Under the pieces are notes generated by a model, which was not told the origin of the DNA, did no database searches, and was given only the letters and a program-made list of their open reading frames with translations. The position numbers and the translations under genes were made by a program. From an uncultured Prevotellaceae bacterium (GTDB lineage: Bacteria > Bacteroidota > Bacteroidia > Bacteroidales > Bacteroidaceae), in assembly GCA_946408305.1 (NCBI GenBank), contig CAMJRQ010000001.1, positions 1 to 16,547 of the forward strand: DNA of 16,547 nucleotides, given 5' to 3'. Shown here in pieces: positions 7,401 through 16,201 of this stretch (position 1 is its first letter; the number at the start of each line of letters is the position of its first letter).

Positions 7401-10400
7401 GACTCGCAGCCCCTAAAGCTGGGCACCGAGCCGGGCGGCAACTCGGTCTCGGGCGTGGTCTTCGTCATGGAAAAGAGCGTGAAGTTCTCGGGCTACGTGC
7501 AGTATGAAGGCACGAGCATCCCCGTGCAGGGCGTGAAATTCCTGGTGGACGGTCGCGAGGTACACACGGCCAGCGGCCCCGTCGTGAGCGACCACGAAGG
7601 CAAGTTCGCCTTCCGCATGCTCCCCGACACGAAGCACTCCATCCAGGCCGTGAAGGACGGGCACGGCTTCTACCAGAACGGCTTCTACCACGAAGACGAG
7701 GACACCACACAGACGGAATACGCCTTCACGACCGACAAGGCCGGCATCATCTTCAACGACACCACGCGGGTGAGACTCATCGGGCGTGTGGCCGGCGGTC
7801 GCGACCAGGAGGCGCTGCCGCTGGGCAACTCGCTCTCGCGCAACAACCTGGGCGACGACCTGCAGATGGTCTTCACGCTGGAGGGCGACAATGCCTCGCG
7901 ACTCGTCTGGGACATCCTGGACCGCAACAAGAAGGAGCGCGACGAGGTCTTCGTCCACAAGGCACACGACGACAAGTACACCTATCAGACCAAGGTTCAC
8001 ACGACGCTCAACCGCAAGGTGGTCTATCCCGACGTGCACACCGGCGAATACGAGGTGTGGCTGCCGCCCGTGAAGTGGAAGATTCAGCAAATCATGGCGC
8101 AGGGCTATTCCACCCTCTTCCAGGACGGCAAGACGGGCGACGTCATCGACCTGAGCGACTCACTCACCGAACACACCGACCATCTGACTGGCGAATGGAC
8201 CACGGTCACGAAGAAGACGGTCAGGGAGGTGGACGTCAAGTATCACGCCCAGTATAACCGCATCTATCACTCGCCCGTCATCCTCGACTATGAGCAGAAG
8301 GGCTACGAAAACTTCAGCTACCTGGGCGAACGCTACTATCAGGCCCGCAACCTGATGGGCGAGACGTCGCAGGTGCCCCTCTGCTACCCCGTGCGGAAGG
8401 CCAACTGGCCCGAGGGCAAGGCCGACTCGCTCGTGGCCGTCTACACCTTCGGCCACCCCGTCTTCAACATCGAGCGCAGCTATCCCATCAAGATTTCGGC
8501 CACCGAGCGATACTACTATAACAACAATACGAAGAGCGACACCATCGACGTGGTGCGCCTCTCGGGTGGCTTCGTCACCATCCAGAACGGCATGGTGAGC
8601 AGCACCCACCGCGACACGCTGAGCCTCGACGCCAACGGCGAGGGAACCTATCGCCTGCAGGCCAAGCAGATACCCTACATGCTGGCAGGCGACGACGCAC
8701 TGCGCACCGTCTCCATGACACTCCTCATGGACGGCACCTACTACGAGGCCAAGCCCCTGAAGGCCTTCGTGCTGAACCAGTATGTGATACCCGGAGCCAA
8801 GGACCTGCTCACCATCAACAAGCCTCAGCTCATCGACATCCTGCGCGACCCGCCAGGCGGAACCTCGAGCGCCAAGCTCAGCAAGGGCTCCACACTGAAG
8901 TATGCCCACGACATGACGTGGTCCATCAAGGGCGGAACGTCCATCAACCTCAACTTCGGACATTCGCTCACCAGCCTGGTGGCCGTCGGCGTGGGCAGCA
9001 TCCTCGGCACCATCTCGACGAGCAGCAATGAGTTTACGGTCAGCGTGGACCTCATCTGGACGGGCACGGGCAAGGAGGCCTGGTCCTACACGATGACCAA
9101 CAACGTGGACATCTCGACGAGCAGCAACGTCGCGATGGTGGGAGCCGATGCCGACGTCTACATCGGCGCCGAGACCAGCTACGTGATGAAGCCCACCGTG
9201 GCCATACGGGCCATACCCGACGACATGTGGGTGCAGCTCGAGGGCATGCGCCAGGCCGGCCGCACGCTGGAGATAGCCCGCGGAACGGATGCCGAGGGAA
9301 AGGTGGTCCATCTGGTGCGCGACGAAATTGTGGGCATCCAGCAGAAGCTGAACTCCACATTCGTCCACTCGCAATCCTACATCGTCAACCAGCTGATGCC
9401 GGAACTCAAGGAACAGTGCAGGTCGCTCCTGTTCACCGGAACGAAGAAGGAGGCCCAGAGTATTGCCAACAGCACGCAGAAGAACGTATACCTGGCCCTC
9501 CGCCAGCCCGACGACGAGAACTTCGCCATGGTCAACACCACGAAGGAAGTGGTCGAGGGCGAAACGAGTTGGGAATATTACTTCAACACCACCAAGGACC
9601 AGGCCGAGGAAGGCATCAACTACCTCGTGGTGCGTCCCGAGGGCGACGATAACAACGAAGACCTGGTGGCCGAGTTCTCCCAGAGCCTGCTCTACTGGGC
9701 AGCCATGATTGCGCAGAACGAATACGAGAAAGTCTCGGCCACGGATTTGGTGAGAACCTTCGACGTGGACGGCGGCTCGCCCGTGAGCTACAGCGAGGAT
9801 TTCTCAAGCGACTACAGCGCCAGCGGCGAGGTGCAGAGCCCGCTGAGCGGCGGAGTGGGCAAGCTTGCCTCTTCGGTGCTCGGCTCGCTGGCCAACATCT
9901 TCAACCAGAGTAAGAAGTCTCACACGGAGAAACAAAACAACCTGCCGCACTTTGGCGTGGAAATGCCCGGCTACAAGTTCGGAGTGACCTTAGGCCCCGT
10001 GCTCGAATACAACATAGTCGACCCCTACAGCGAAAGCAAGAAATACAACCGCAAGGAGAGCTTCTCCATCGGCATGGACCGCAAGAGCCACCTCGTCTTC
10101 GACCTCTACCGCGTGAAGACCTCGGTGGACAACGTATCGACGACCGACGGCAAGTATGACGTCTTCTCGAACCAGAACTTCAACGCACTGGCTGAGGATG
10201 TGAGCAAAGAGGTGCTCCACGGAGGCACCCTGCCCCAGCTGGGCAAGCTCCAGGAGTCGGACCTGCGCTATGCCCGCAGCTTTGTCTATCGCACCCGCGG
10301 CGGTGCCACGCTACGGCCTTGGGAAGGAGAGCGCGTCACCGAGTTCTACAACGCAGGCACTCTGCTCGACGAACGGACGAAGAAGGTGGAGAACCCCGTC

Positions 10401-13400
10401 ATCAAGATGGACCGCCAAAGCCTGAGCGGAGTGCCCTTCGGCGAACCCGCACGCTTCAAGCTCTATCTGGCCAACGAGAGCGAACAGCCCGAGGCAGCCT
10501 ACCACTACTTCGAGCTCTTCCAGGTGGAGAACTCCAACCCTAAGGGAGCCAAACTGATGGTGGACGGCATGCCGCTCTCGGGCAATCCGCGCACGATGGA
10601 AATCGTTCCCGGAAAGGTGACCGAGAAGACACTCGAGGTCTATGCCAGCGAAGACTTCGACTACGAAGACCTGCGCCTGCGGCTGCGCTCGCTCAACGAC
10701 ATCAAGACGCTTCAGGAGGTGCAGTTCTCCGTACATTTCCTGCAGACGGCAGGCGCCGTGGACATCTCCATGCCGGGCGACAAGTGGATTATGAACACCG
10801 ACGCCCCCTACGACAGCCGGTATGGATGGTACATGCCCGTCGTCATCAGCGGCTTCAACAAGAACCAGAAGAACTTCGACCACATCGAGTTCCAATACAA
10901 GGAGAGCACCCGCGGCGATGACTACTGGACCAACCTCTGCGGCTACTATGCCGACTCCACCATTTATCGCACTGCTGCCGGCACGAAGGAAATGATTCCC
11001 GAGAACGGCAATATCATTACAAATTTCTTCGGCGAAGGCATCGAGATGGAGAAGGCCTACGACCTGCGGGCCGTGCTCTTCTGCCGCAACGGGAACGGTT
11101 TCCTGACCAACAGCTCGAGGGTGCTCAGCGGCGTGAAGGACACGCGCCGGCCCAAGCTCTTCGGCACGCCCGAACCCAAGGACGGCATCCTGGGCGTCGG
11201 CGACAACATCGTCTTCAACTTCTCCGAGGCCATCGAGCATAACTACCTGCAGGCCACCACCAACTTCGAGGTGAAGGGCGAGACTAACGAGACCAGCATC
11301 CAGGAGGAACCCTCGCTGCTCTTCAGCGGCACAAAGAGCTATGCCGAGAGCGAGGCACGCCGCAACTTTGCCGACAAGAGCGTAACCGTCGAGGTGATGG
11401 TGAAGCCCGTGAAGACGGGGCGCGACATGCCCATCTTCTCCCACGGCCGCGACGGCAAGCAGCTGCAGCTGTGGCTCACCAAGGACTTCTGCCTGCGCGC
11501 CGTGGTGGACGAGGTGGAGCTCGAGTCGAAGACGCCCATCGAGGAAGGAATCTTCCAGCGAGTGGCACTCGTGGTCGACAACGAGCATCAGCGCATCTCG
11601 CTCTACAGCAACGACCTCGATGCCACGCTCGACAGCGTCACCTACAGCGGCTATGGCTCGCTCATCTTCGGTGCCACCAACCAGACCGACGCCAACAAGC
11701 GCACCTGCTACGAGGGTCGCATGCTGCAAGCCCGCGTCTGGAACCGCGCCATGGACCTCATCCAGCTGAACAACTACGGCAACCAGATGCTGACGGGCTA
11801 CGAGATGGGACTCACCGACTACTACCCCATGAACGAGGGCCGCGGAGACTATGCTGCCGACCAGGCACAGGGCGCCCATTTGAAACTGACAGGTGCATCC
11901 TGGGCACTGCCCAGAGGCATGTCGCTGTACCTCGACAAGTTGGAACAGCGCGACGTCAAGGGCCTGCAGCTGAAGCCTGCCTTCATGCAGCGCACAGCCG
12001 AGCAGGACTACACACTGATGTTCTGGTTCAAGACCGACAACGACGGCCGGGGTGCCCTGCTGAGCAACGGCTCGGGCCGCGCCACCGACGTCGGGGCACA
12101 GGACAAGTTCTTCATCGGTTTCGAAGGCCCGACGCTCAAGTATCGCAGCAACGGCCGCGAATATGCCCTCGGCAATGACTTCAGCGACGACACCTGGCAC
12201 CACTACGCCATGACCGTCAACCGTTCCCACCAGGTGGCCAACATCTACGTGGACAACGCGCTGAAGGCTCAGTTCGCCACCGACAGCCTGGGCGGAATGG
12301 TGGGCAACTTCTACCTGGGCAACATGGTATGGCAGGAGGAAGGCGCCCAGAACGACGTCGTCCACCAGCAGTATCCCCTCACGGGCTACATCGACGGCCT
12401 GACGCTCTTCAAGCAAGCACTGCCGGTCTCGCTCATCGAACGATACAGTGTCAAGGCACTGGGCGGCGCCGAGAAGGGTCTGGTCACCTATCTCGACTTC
12501 AACCGCCAGGAGCGGCAGAAGAACGGTGACCTCGTCCTGCACCCCTATGCGTTCAACCAGGTGGTGAAGCTGGGCCCCGACGGACAGCCCAGCGAGGAAG
12601 CCGACAGCGTCTTCGAGAACCCCGTGAGCAGCATCCTGGAGCACATCGACCGGAGCATCGGAGCCCCGGTGCAGGCCTACGAGGAGTTGCGCAACCTGAA
12701 CTTCAGCTTCGTGGGCCGCGACCACCAGCTGCTGGTGAACCTGGACGAGCTGGATAGCCGCATCAACAAGCGCCGCATGTATGTCACCGTGGCCGACATC
12801 CCCGACATGAACGGCAACTTCATGGAGTCGCCCGCCACCGTCTCGGTCTTCGTCGACCGCAACCCGCTGCGGTGGGGACAGAAGGCCTACAAGCGCTCGG
12901 TCGGCGTGCTGCAGAACTACGACTTCAATTTCGACATCAACATCGTCAACAACAGCGGCGCCCCCCACACCTACACGATTGACAACATGCCGAAGTGGCT
13001 CAGCGTCGACTCACAGACCGGTGTCATCGAGCCCAAGAGCGAGCAGACGCTCACCTTCTGCGTCGCCAAGGAAACCAATGTGGGCACCTACGACCAGATT
13101 ATCTATCTGACCGAAGAGAACGGGCTCTCCGAGCCGCTGACGCTCAACATCACCGTGGAAGGCGTGAACCCCGGTTGGTTCATCAATCCATCGATGCAGC
13201 AATACTCGATGAGCATCGTGGGACGTGTGCAGATAGGCGACGACATCGTCACCGACTCGCACGACCAGGTGGGCGTGTTCGACAATCAGGGTAACTGCCT
13301 GGGCGTGGGCAACGTCCGCTACGACGCCGCCTCGTCCGAGAGCCTCGTCTATCTGACCGTCTTCAGCAACCAGACCGCGTCGAAGCCTCTCACCTTCCAG

Positions 13401-14537
13401 CTCTGGCATGCCGAGACGGGCAAGACCATGGTGCTCTCCCCCTCGCAGAACATCAGCTTCAAGCCCGAGTCGTTCGTAGGCTCGCCCCAGGAGCCCATCG
13501 TGCTGAGGGCCGGCGACCTCTACATCCAGACGCTCACACTGGAGCCCGGATGGAACTGGATGTCGCTCAATGTCCTCAACGAGAGCTACCGCGACATTGA
13601 GAGCTGGCTGAAACAGTTCAGCTGGAGCGACGGCGACATGTTCACCGACGAGAACAGCAACCTCTCGCTCCTGCGGCTCGACGGACAGTGGATCTCAAAC
13701 AAGGGCACCGCCAAGATGTCGGATATGAGCTTGCGCGTCAGCAAGAGCTATCGCGTCAAGGTGGGAAGCTTCACCATCATGGAGCTCATCGGTAATGCCA
13801 TCACGGGCCGGAACGACCGCACCATCGCCGTGAAACCGGGATGGAACAGCATCGGATACACCCCCCTGGTCAATCTGCCTGTGGCTACGGCCCTGGCCGA
13901 CTATCTCGACTATGCCGAGGACGGCGACGTGGTGAAGAGCAAGACCGAGTTTGCCATGTTCACCGTCGGGGCCAACGGTTCCCGCCAATGGAAGGGCAAC
14001 CTGATATACATGAAGCCCGGCGAGGGATACATGCTCTATCGCAAGCAGAAGACCGAGGCCAAGTTCACCTATCCCTACTTCGATGCCAATGCCACATTAT
14101 TCGACGATGCTGGTTCCGGCACGACGCAGTTCGTGGCCCCCTATGCCGCCAACATGACGCTGACGGCCCAAGCCCTGGGCCTCGAACTCGAGGAGGGCGA
14201 CCTGCTGATGGCCTTCGCAGGAGCCGAGCTGCGCGGCCAGGCCCTTGTCACCGAGCCCGACGAGCCGCTCTATCTCACCATCTCGGGCGACCAGAAGGCT
14301 CCGCTCACCTTTGCCGTGGAGCGCAACGGCAACATCATTGCCACCGCTGCCGAGGCGATGGACTACGAGACGGATGCCTGCGTAGGCTCGCCCAACGAGC
14401 CCACGAGCATCTCCTTCGTCGGCGCCGACCAGCTGCCGGGCGACGGATGGTACACCCTCTCGGGCATCAAGCTCGACAAGCGTCCGCGCCAGTCGGGCGT
14501 CTACATTCTCAATGGCAAGAAAATCGTGATAAAGTAA
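4491..14537 (+). CDS. Giant exported multidomain protein with two LamG-like domains (3348 aa)
   Basis: A probable surface or secreted adhesin-like protein; no enzyme motif was found. The start is the ATG at 4491: it opens a clean signal peptide (MKENFLRRMAWCLTLTLLG, probable cleavage after AVWA) and follows the promoter. In order: an unrecognised beta-rich region (30-560); a GLUG-like beta-helix (about 575-700, FNGNGHTI at 581 and GGIVG at 628); an Fn3-like domain (812-900); two, perhaps three, carboxypeptidase-regulatory-like folds (from 906, 997 and 1094); a large unrecognised middle (1180-2215); a Big_5-like Ig domain (2217-2260); two LamG-like domains (about 2276-2470 and 2480-2660); a BACON-like segment (2820-2890); two copies of a FxGxxxxG module (2912-3005 and 3227-3313) alternating with two PGWN segments (3017 and 3114). 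The tail 3317-3348 (WYTLSGIKL...SGVYILNGKKIVIK) resembles the Por-type sorting tail. First gene of a four-gene operon. Role and ligand are inferred or unknown. Confidence 0.9.
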   Translation: MKENFLRRMAWCLTLTLLGLAQAVWADDGMFDRPAQAFTWYEKGQGCLHFKLMTTNASPYRTLHTATYGLRDADGNKTPIFFVGETNSSESDKVRSDYQNLLFDETLLYLTNDNKWSPQLNFIDGNKVAHEAKRMGKEDGFAELDWYYPIRFAGKSFTLYVEATLWHDGGSTTEYKQDIGTMKFEEAGFELHEMIPGTESGDEGLLLIPFSSNRPVNWVDVFYTDPTGTLKQMERLTFDTNTYAGYIRLPSTEAHPNLLVTANIKSGEVQKNDVPNPEWPTVLNGSLTLKYDNAKDGLIHNPRYLTAHMVSGLGGSATPGTVVLEWKTADNDKRDALDSDVFLVQRSLTGQLDDFEDIGSVMYDSKLTSYSFHDSTLIASLTPELIDSVAGIPLVRYRVVRGMPYELWGNQKNPTVAYVQPQLSTLSLLTPTKPTTTWTDETTHKALVKWTCETGEDFTYVWDDRARMSLEVHMFARDGREVGVTTEELSRAEILKGQKEVTLRRSCVNYRVDIRVDAQQSPIGAGTGHIFVVIGSRDDYVAFMNRVMAGETKLNAILTADIAANSVTVSADAGKAYQGNFNGNGHTITVGYMMNSNYAGPFRHVGDGAVIANLTTDGEIYSGFLYVGGIVGHVVGGNVWIENCRTHMTINSNYVGSVMNGGMVADVSENSNLYISNSLFQGCFQYKGMTYGYATAQSGFVGYRRKNAFVMLANNYFAPNKSYRVDGVTNNARTFMLSEGKDEYLGIIQDCTYKEAYAWEQGTQSATPPQNGCWKDGVPAAETKNFTAVGWHEKTVEGTPNPKLYYENLGHIDTGSLKAEKQQSSVLLSWKNKDDNPVDYYEVWRRDALEKDSVCIATQITEMSYEDKTTSPVHTYIYRVRGVNSCEGTKFEDTKPVEGFCEPTGMVEGYLRFPDGTGIPGQTIVITAADGTVVGEATTDESGFYRKKGLPYVNHTETTYTIAPRLNGFSDSQPLKLGTEPGGNSVSGVVFVMEKSVKFSGYVQYEGTSIPVQGVKFLVDGREVHTASGPVVSDHEGKFAFRMLPDTKHSIQAVKDGHGFYQNGFYHEDEDTTQTEYAFTTDKAGIIFNDTTRVRLIGRVAGGRDQEALPLGNSLSRNNLGDDLQMVFTLEGDNASRLVWDILDRNKKERDEVFVHKAHDDKYTYQTKVHTTLNRKVVYPDVHTGEYEVWLPPVKWKIQQIMAQGYSTLFQDGKTGDVIDLSDSLTEHTDHLTGEWTTVTKKTVREVDVKYHAQYNRIYHSPVILDYEQKGYENFSYLGERYYQARNLMGETSQVPLCYPVRKANWPEGKADSLVAVYTFGHPVFNIERSYPIKISATERYYYNNNTKSDTIDVVRLSGGFVTIQNGMVSSTHRDTLSLDANGEGTYRLQAKQIPYMLAGDDALRTVSMTLLMDGTYYEAKPLKAFVLNQYVIPGAKDLLTINKPQLIDILRDPPGGTSSAKLSKGSTLKYAHDMTWSIKGGTSINLNFGHSLTSLVAVGVGSILGTISTSSNEFTVSVDLIWTGTGKEAWSYTMTNNVDISTSSNVAMVGADADVYIGAETSYVMKPTVAIRAIPDDMWVQLEGMRQAGRTLEIARGTDAEGKVVHLVRDEIVGIQQKLNSTFVHSQSYIVNQLMPELKEQCRSLLFTGTKKEAQSIANSTQKNVYLALRQPDDENFAMVNTTKEVVEGETSWEYYFNTTKDQAEEGINYLVVRPEGDDNNEDLVAEFSQSLLYWAAMIAQNEYEKVSATDLVRTFDVDGGSPVSYSEDFSSDYSASGEVQSPLSGGVGKLASSVLGSLANIFNQSKKSHTEKQNNLPHFGVEMPGYKFGVTLGPVLEYNIVDPYSESKKYNRKESFSIGMDRKSHLVFDLYRVKTSVDNVSTTDGKYDVFSNQNFNALAEDVSKEVLHGGTLPQLGKLQESDLRYARSFVYRTRGGATLRPWEGERVTEFYNAGTLLDERTKKVENPVIKMDRQSLSGVPFGEPARFKLYLANESEQPEAAYHYFELFQVENSNPKGAKLMVDGMPLSGNPRTMEIVPGKVTEKTLEVYASEDFDYEDLRLRLRSLNDIKTLQEVQFSVHFLQTAGAVDISMPGDKWIMNTDAPYDSRYGWYMPVVISGFNKNQKNFDHIEFQYKESTRGDDYWTNLCGYYADSTIYRTAAGTKEMIPENGNIITNFFGEGIEMEKAYDLRAVLFCRNGNGFLTNSSRVLSGVKDTRRPKLFGTPEPKDGILGVGDNIVFNFSEAIEHNYLQATTNFEVKGETNETSIQEEPSLLFSGTKSYAESEARRNFADKSVTVEVMVKPVKTGRDMPIFSHGRDGKQLQLWLTKDFCLRAVVDEVELESKTPIEEGIFQRVALVVDNEHQRISLYSNDLDATLDSVTYSGYGSLIFGATNQTDANKRTCYEGRMLQARVWNRAMDLIQLNNYGNQMLTGYEMGLTDYYPMNEGRGDYAADQAQGAHLKLTGASWALPRGMSLYLDKLEQRDVKGLQLKPAFMQRTAEQDYTLMFWFKTDNDGRGALLSNGSGRATDVGAQDKFFIGFEGPTLKYRSNGREYALGNDFSDDTWHHYAMTVNRSHQVANIYVDNALKAQFATDSLGGMVGNFYLGNMVWQEEGAQNDVVHQQYPLTGYIDGLTLFKQALPVSLIERYSVKALGGAEKGLVTYLDFNRQERQKNGDLVLHPYAFNQVVKLGPDGQPSEEADSVFENPVSSILEHIDRSIGAPVQAYEELRNLNFSFVGRDHQLLVNLDELDSRINKRRMYVTVADIPDMNGNFMESPATVSVFVDRNPLRWGQKAYKRSVGVLQNYDFNFDINIVNNSGAPHTYTIDNMPKWLSVDSQTGVIEPKSEQTLTFCVAKETNVGTYDQIIYLTEENGLSEPLTLNITVEGVNPGWFINPSMQQYSMSIVGRVQIGDDIVTDSHDQVGVFDNQGNCLGVGNVRYDAASSESLVYLTVFSNQTASKPLTFQLWHAETGKTMVLSPSQNISFKPESFVGSPQEPIVLRAGDLYIQTLTLEPGWNWMSLNVLNESYRDIESWLKQFSWSDGDMFTDENSNLSLLRLDGQWISNKGTAKMSDMSLRVSKSYRVKVGSFTIMELIGNAITGRNDRTIAVKPGWNSIGYTPLVNLPVATALADYLDYAEDGDVVKSKTEFAMFTVGANGSRQWKGNLIYMKPGEGYMLYRKQKTEAKFTYPYFDANATLFDDAGSGTTQFVAPYAANMTLTAQALGLELEEGDLLMAFAGAELRGQALVTEPDEPLYLTISGDQKAPLTFAVERNGNIIATAAEAMDYETDACVGSPNEPTSISFVGADQLPGDGWYTLSGIKLDKRPRQSGVYILNGKKIVIK

Positions 14538-14566
14538 GACAAACGTAACACATACAAAACTGAATT

Positions 14567-15367
14567 ATGAATCGAAGATTATATGCAGTGCTGACGGCAG
14601 CCCTTCTCATGGCGTGGGGCTGCTCGTCAGACGACAATGACGAACCGCAGGGTGGAGGCAATTTCACCGTAACACCCGTTCAGCCAGCCCCCAAATGGGC
14701 GGTAGACTGGACGTGGAACAGTCCCGTCCCCGAATGGCAGGAGCCCGACCCCACGCGGTTTGAGTGCAGTATGAACATGTTGGTCGAGCTCAACAGCGAC
14801 CTCGCTTCCTACAGCACCAATGCCGACCAGATGGCCATGTTCATCGGCGGCGAATGTCGCGGCCTCAGCTATCGCAACATCGTCAGGGACGGCGACGTCA
14901 TCTTCCTTGTCCACGTAAAGGGAACCAGCGAGGAGGCTGGGCAACCCATGGAACTGCACTACTACAGCTCCGGTGCCGGCCAGCTCTTCACAGACCCGAA
15001 CATGCCGCCCTTCACTCCGAACAACGTGATTGACTCCGGCGATGTCAACTTCCAGATGGTGCTGACCCCTGCCGGGATAAGCACCAAATATCCGTTCTTC
15101 ACCGAATTCTCGGTCCTCCTCCCCGACAACATCCCTTTCACCCTTTCCGACGACGATGAGATGGCCGTCTTCGTGGGCGACGAGTGCCGGGGCATCTGCA
15201 GCCAAATGCCGGAGGCCTACGACGGCTGGCGCGGTATCATCTACCGAGCCTCCGAAAGCGAGCAGGCCCAGCTGCGCTACTACAGTGTCGAGAAGCAGAG
15301 CATTTACATCCTGGATGAGAGCTTCGTCCTCGACGACGAGCTGCAAACACTCCGCGTAACCTTCTGA
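14567..15367 (+). CDS. Surface-type lipoprotein with two FxGxECRG modules
   Basis: A 266-residue lipoprotein. The signal ends in MAWGC with the lipidated cysteine at C19, followed by SSDDNDE. An acidic stretch right after the cysteine is a known surface-export signal in Bacteroidota, so it is likely outward-facing on the outer membrane. The mature part has two repeats, each with a near-identical core: MAMFIGGECRG at 89-99 and MAVFVGDECRG at 199-209. Each is followed by a strand with YYS (LHYYS, then LRYYS). The giant protein's C-terminal region carries related cores (V-G-V-F-D-N-Q-G-N-C-L-G at 2927; MAFAGAELRG at 3240). The gene starts 29 bases after the giant gene stops, pointing to one operon. 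I do not recognise a named family. It may bind or anchor the giant protein, which is inferred from the shared module and adjacency. Confidence 0.85.
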   Translation: MNRRLYAVLTAALLMAWGCSSDDNDEPQGGGNFTVTPVQPAPKWAVDWTWNSPVPEWQEPDPTRFECSMNMLVELNSDLASYSTNADQMAMFIGGECRGLSYRNIVRDGDVIFLVHVKGTSEEAGQPMELHYYSSGAGQLFTDPNMPPFTPNNVIDSGDVNFQMVLTPAGISTKYPFFTEFSVLLPDNIPFTLSDDDEMAVFVGDECRGICSQMPEAYDGWRGIIYRASESEQAQLRYYSVEKQSIYILDESFVLDDELQTLRVTF

Positions 15368-15382
15368 ACAGATAAAAAACAC

Positions 15383-16201
15383 ATGAAAAAGCCATTCCTC
15401 CTCCTGCTCGCCGCCTTCGGCCTTGCCGCCTGCTCCACCAACGACGAGCCGGCTCCCCAGCAGCGCACGCTCTCCATACACGTGTCTGAGAAAGCCACGC
15501 GCACCGCCGCAGCCACCACCGCCGAGGCCCTCTCCGCCTTCTCGATGAACTATAAGGACAACCAGTACGACTTCCTCAAGACCGGCGGCGAATGGAACAC
15601 CAAGACCTGGCCCTCGGAGCCCGAAAACAATGAGAAGATTGGGTTCTATGCCTACGACGGCGGAGAGCTCAACTGGAGCAACAGCGAGGCTTATACCTAC
15701 CCCTACGTCTCGTTCAACACCGGTACCGATGCCTTTGCGCAGCACGACCTGCTCGTGGCGGCCGACACCGTGGCCTACAGCGACCATCGCGGCATCGTCT
15801 CGCTCGAATTCGTCCACGCCTGCGCTGCCGTCCGCTTCACCATCCAGAAGCATGCCGAGGTAGGCGAGAAGGTGGTCACCGTCACCCATGTGGAGCTCAA
15901 GGGCGTGCTGAGCCGCGGCGAATATCACTATGCCGACTCCACCTGGCAGAACCTCTCCGTGCCCCAGACCTATCAGCTCACCGACGACAGCCCCATCAGG
16001 CTTTCCACCGAGAAGCAGCCCCTTCCCTGCCAGTATCTCTTCCTCATCCCGCAGTCGAAGGAGGGAATCGAACTCTCGGTCGATTTCCGAGTGGACGGCG
16101 TCGAGAAGCAGCACACATTCAGTCTCGGCGGAATATGGAAGGCCGGCCACGAGTATCCGATAAACATCAATTTGGGTTCCGCGATAATCAATAAAGAATG
16201 A
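15383..16201 (+). CDS. Fimbrillin-like (Mfa-type) lipoprotein
   Basis: A 272-residue lipoprotein with signal MKKPFLLLLAAFGLAAC, lipobox LAAC and C17 as the lipidated residue, followed by STNDEP. The mature part fits the Fimbrillin_like/Mfa family: an early T-R in EKATRTAA (36-43), then the diagnostic stretch HDLLVAADTVAY...VSLEFVHACAAVRFTI (about 121-155), and a final strand pair ending in WKAGHEYPINI. Family members are pilus subunits, anchors or accessory proteins in Bacteroidales. They are exported as lipoproteins and matured by an arginine-specific protease with strand exchange, but I cannot say which class this is. The length is short compared with many major pilins. It begins 15 bases after the preceding stop and its own stop overlaps the next start (ATGA), so the operon is tightly packed. 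Confidence 0.85.
   Translation: MKKPFLLLLAAFGLAACSTNDEPAPQQRTLSIHVSEKATRTAAATTAEALSAFSMNYKDNQYDFLKTGGEWNTKTWPSEPENNEKIGFYAYDGGELNWSNSEAYTYPYVSFNTGTDAFAQHDLLVAADTVAYSDHRGIVSLEFVHACAAVRFTIQKHAEVGEKVVTVTHVELKGVLSRGEYHYADSTWQNLSVPQTYQLTDDSPIRLSTEKQPLPCQYLFLIPQSKEGIELSVDFRVDGVEKQHTFSLGGIWKAGHEYPININLGSAIINKE

Noticed and set aside
10311..12968. A very long open frame on the - strand inside the giant gene (885 codons), with similar ones at 4464-6248 and 1281-2624.
   Set aside because: They lie opposite genes with clear families, are rich in His, Val, Gly and Ala as expected from reversed GC-rich codons, and show no domain or signal peptide. They are antisense shadows.
14437..14537. LPxTG-type or autotransporter anchoring of the giant protein.
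   Set aside because: There is no LPxTG motif and no C-terminal beta-barrel; the end matches the Bacteroidota tail pattern instead.
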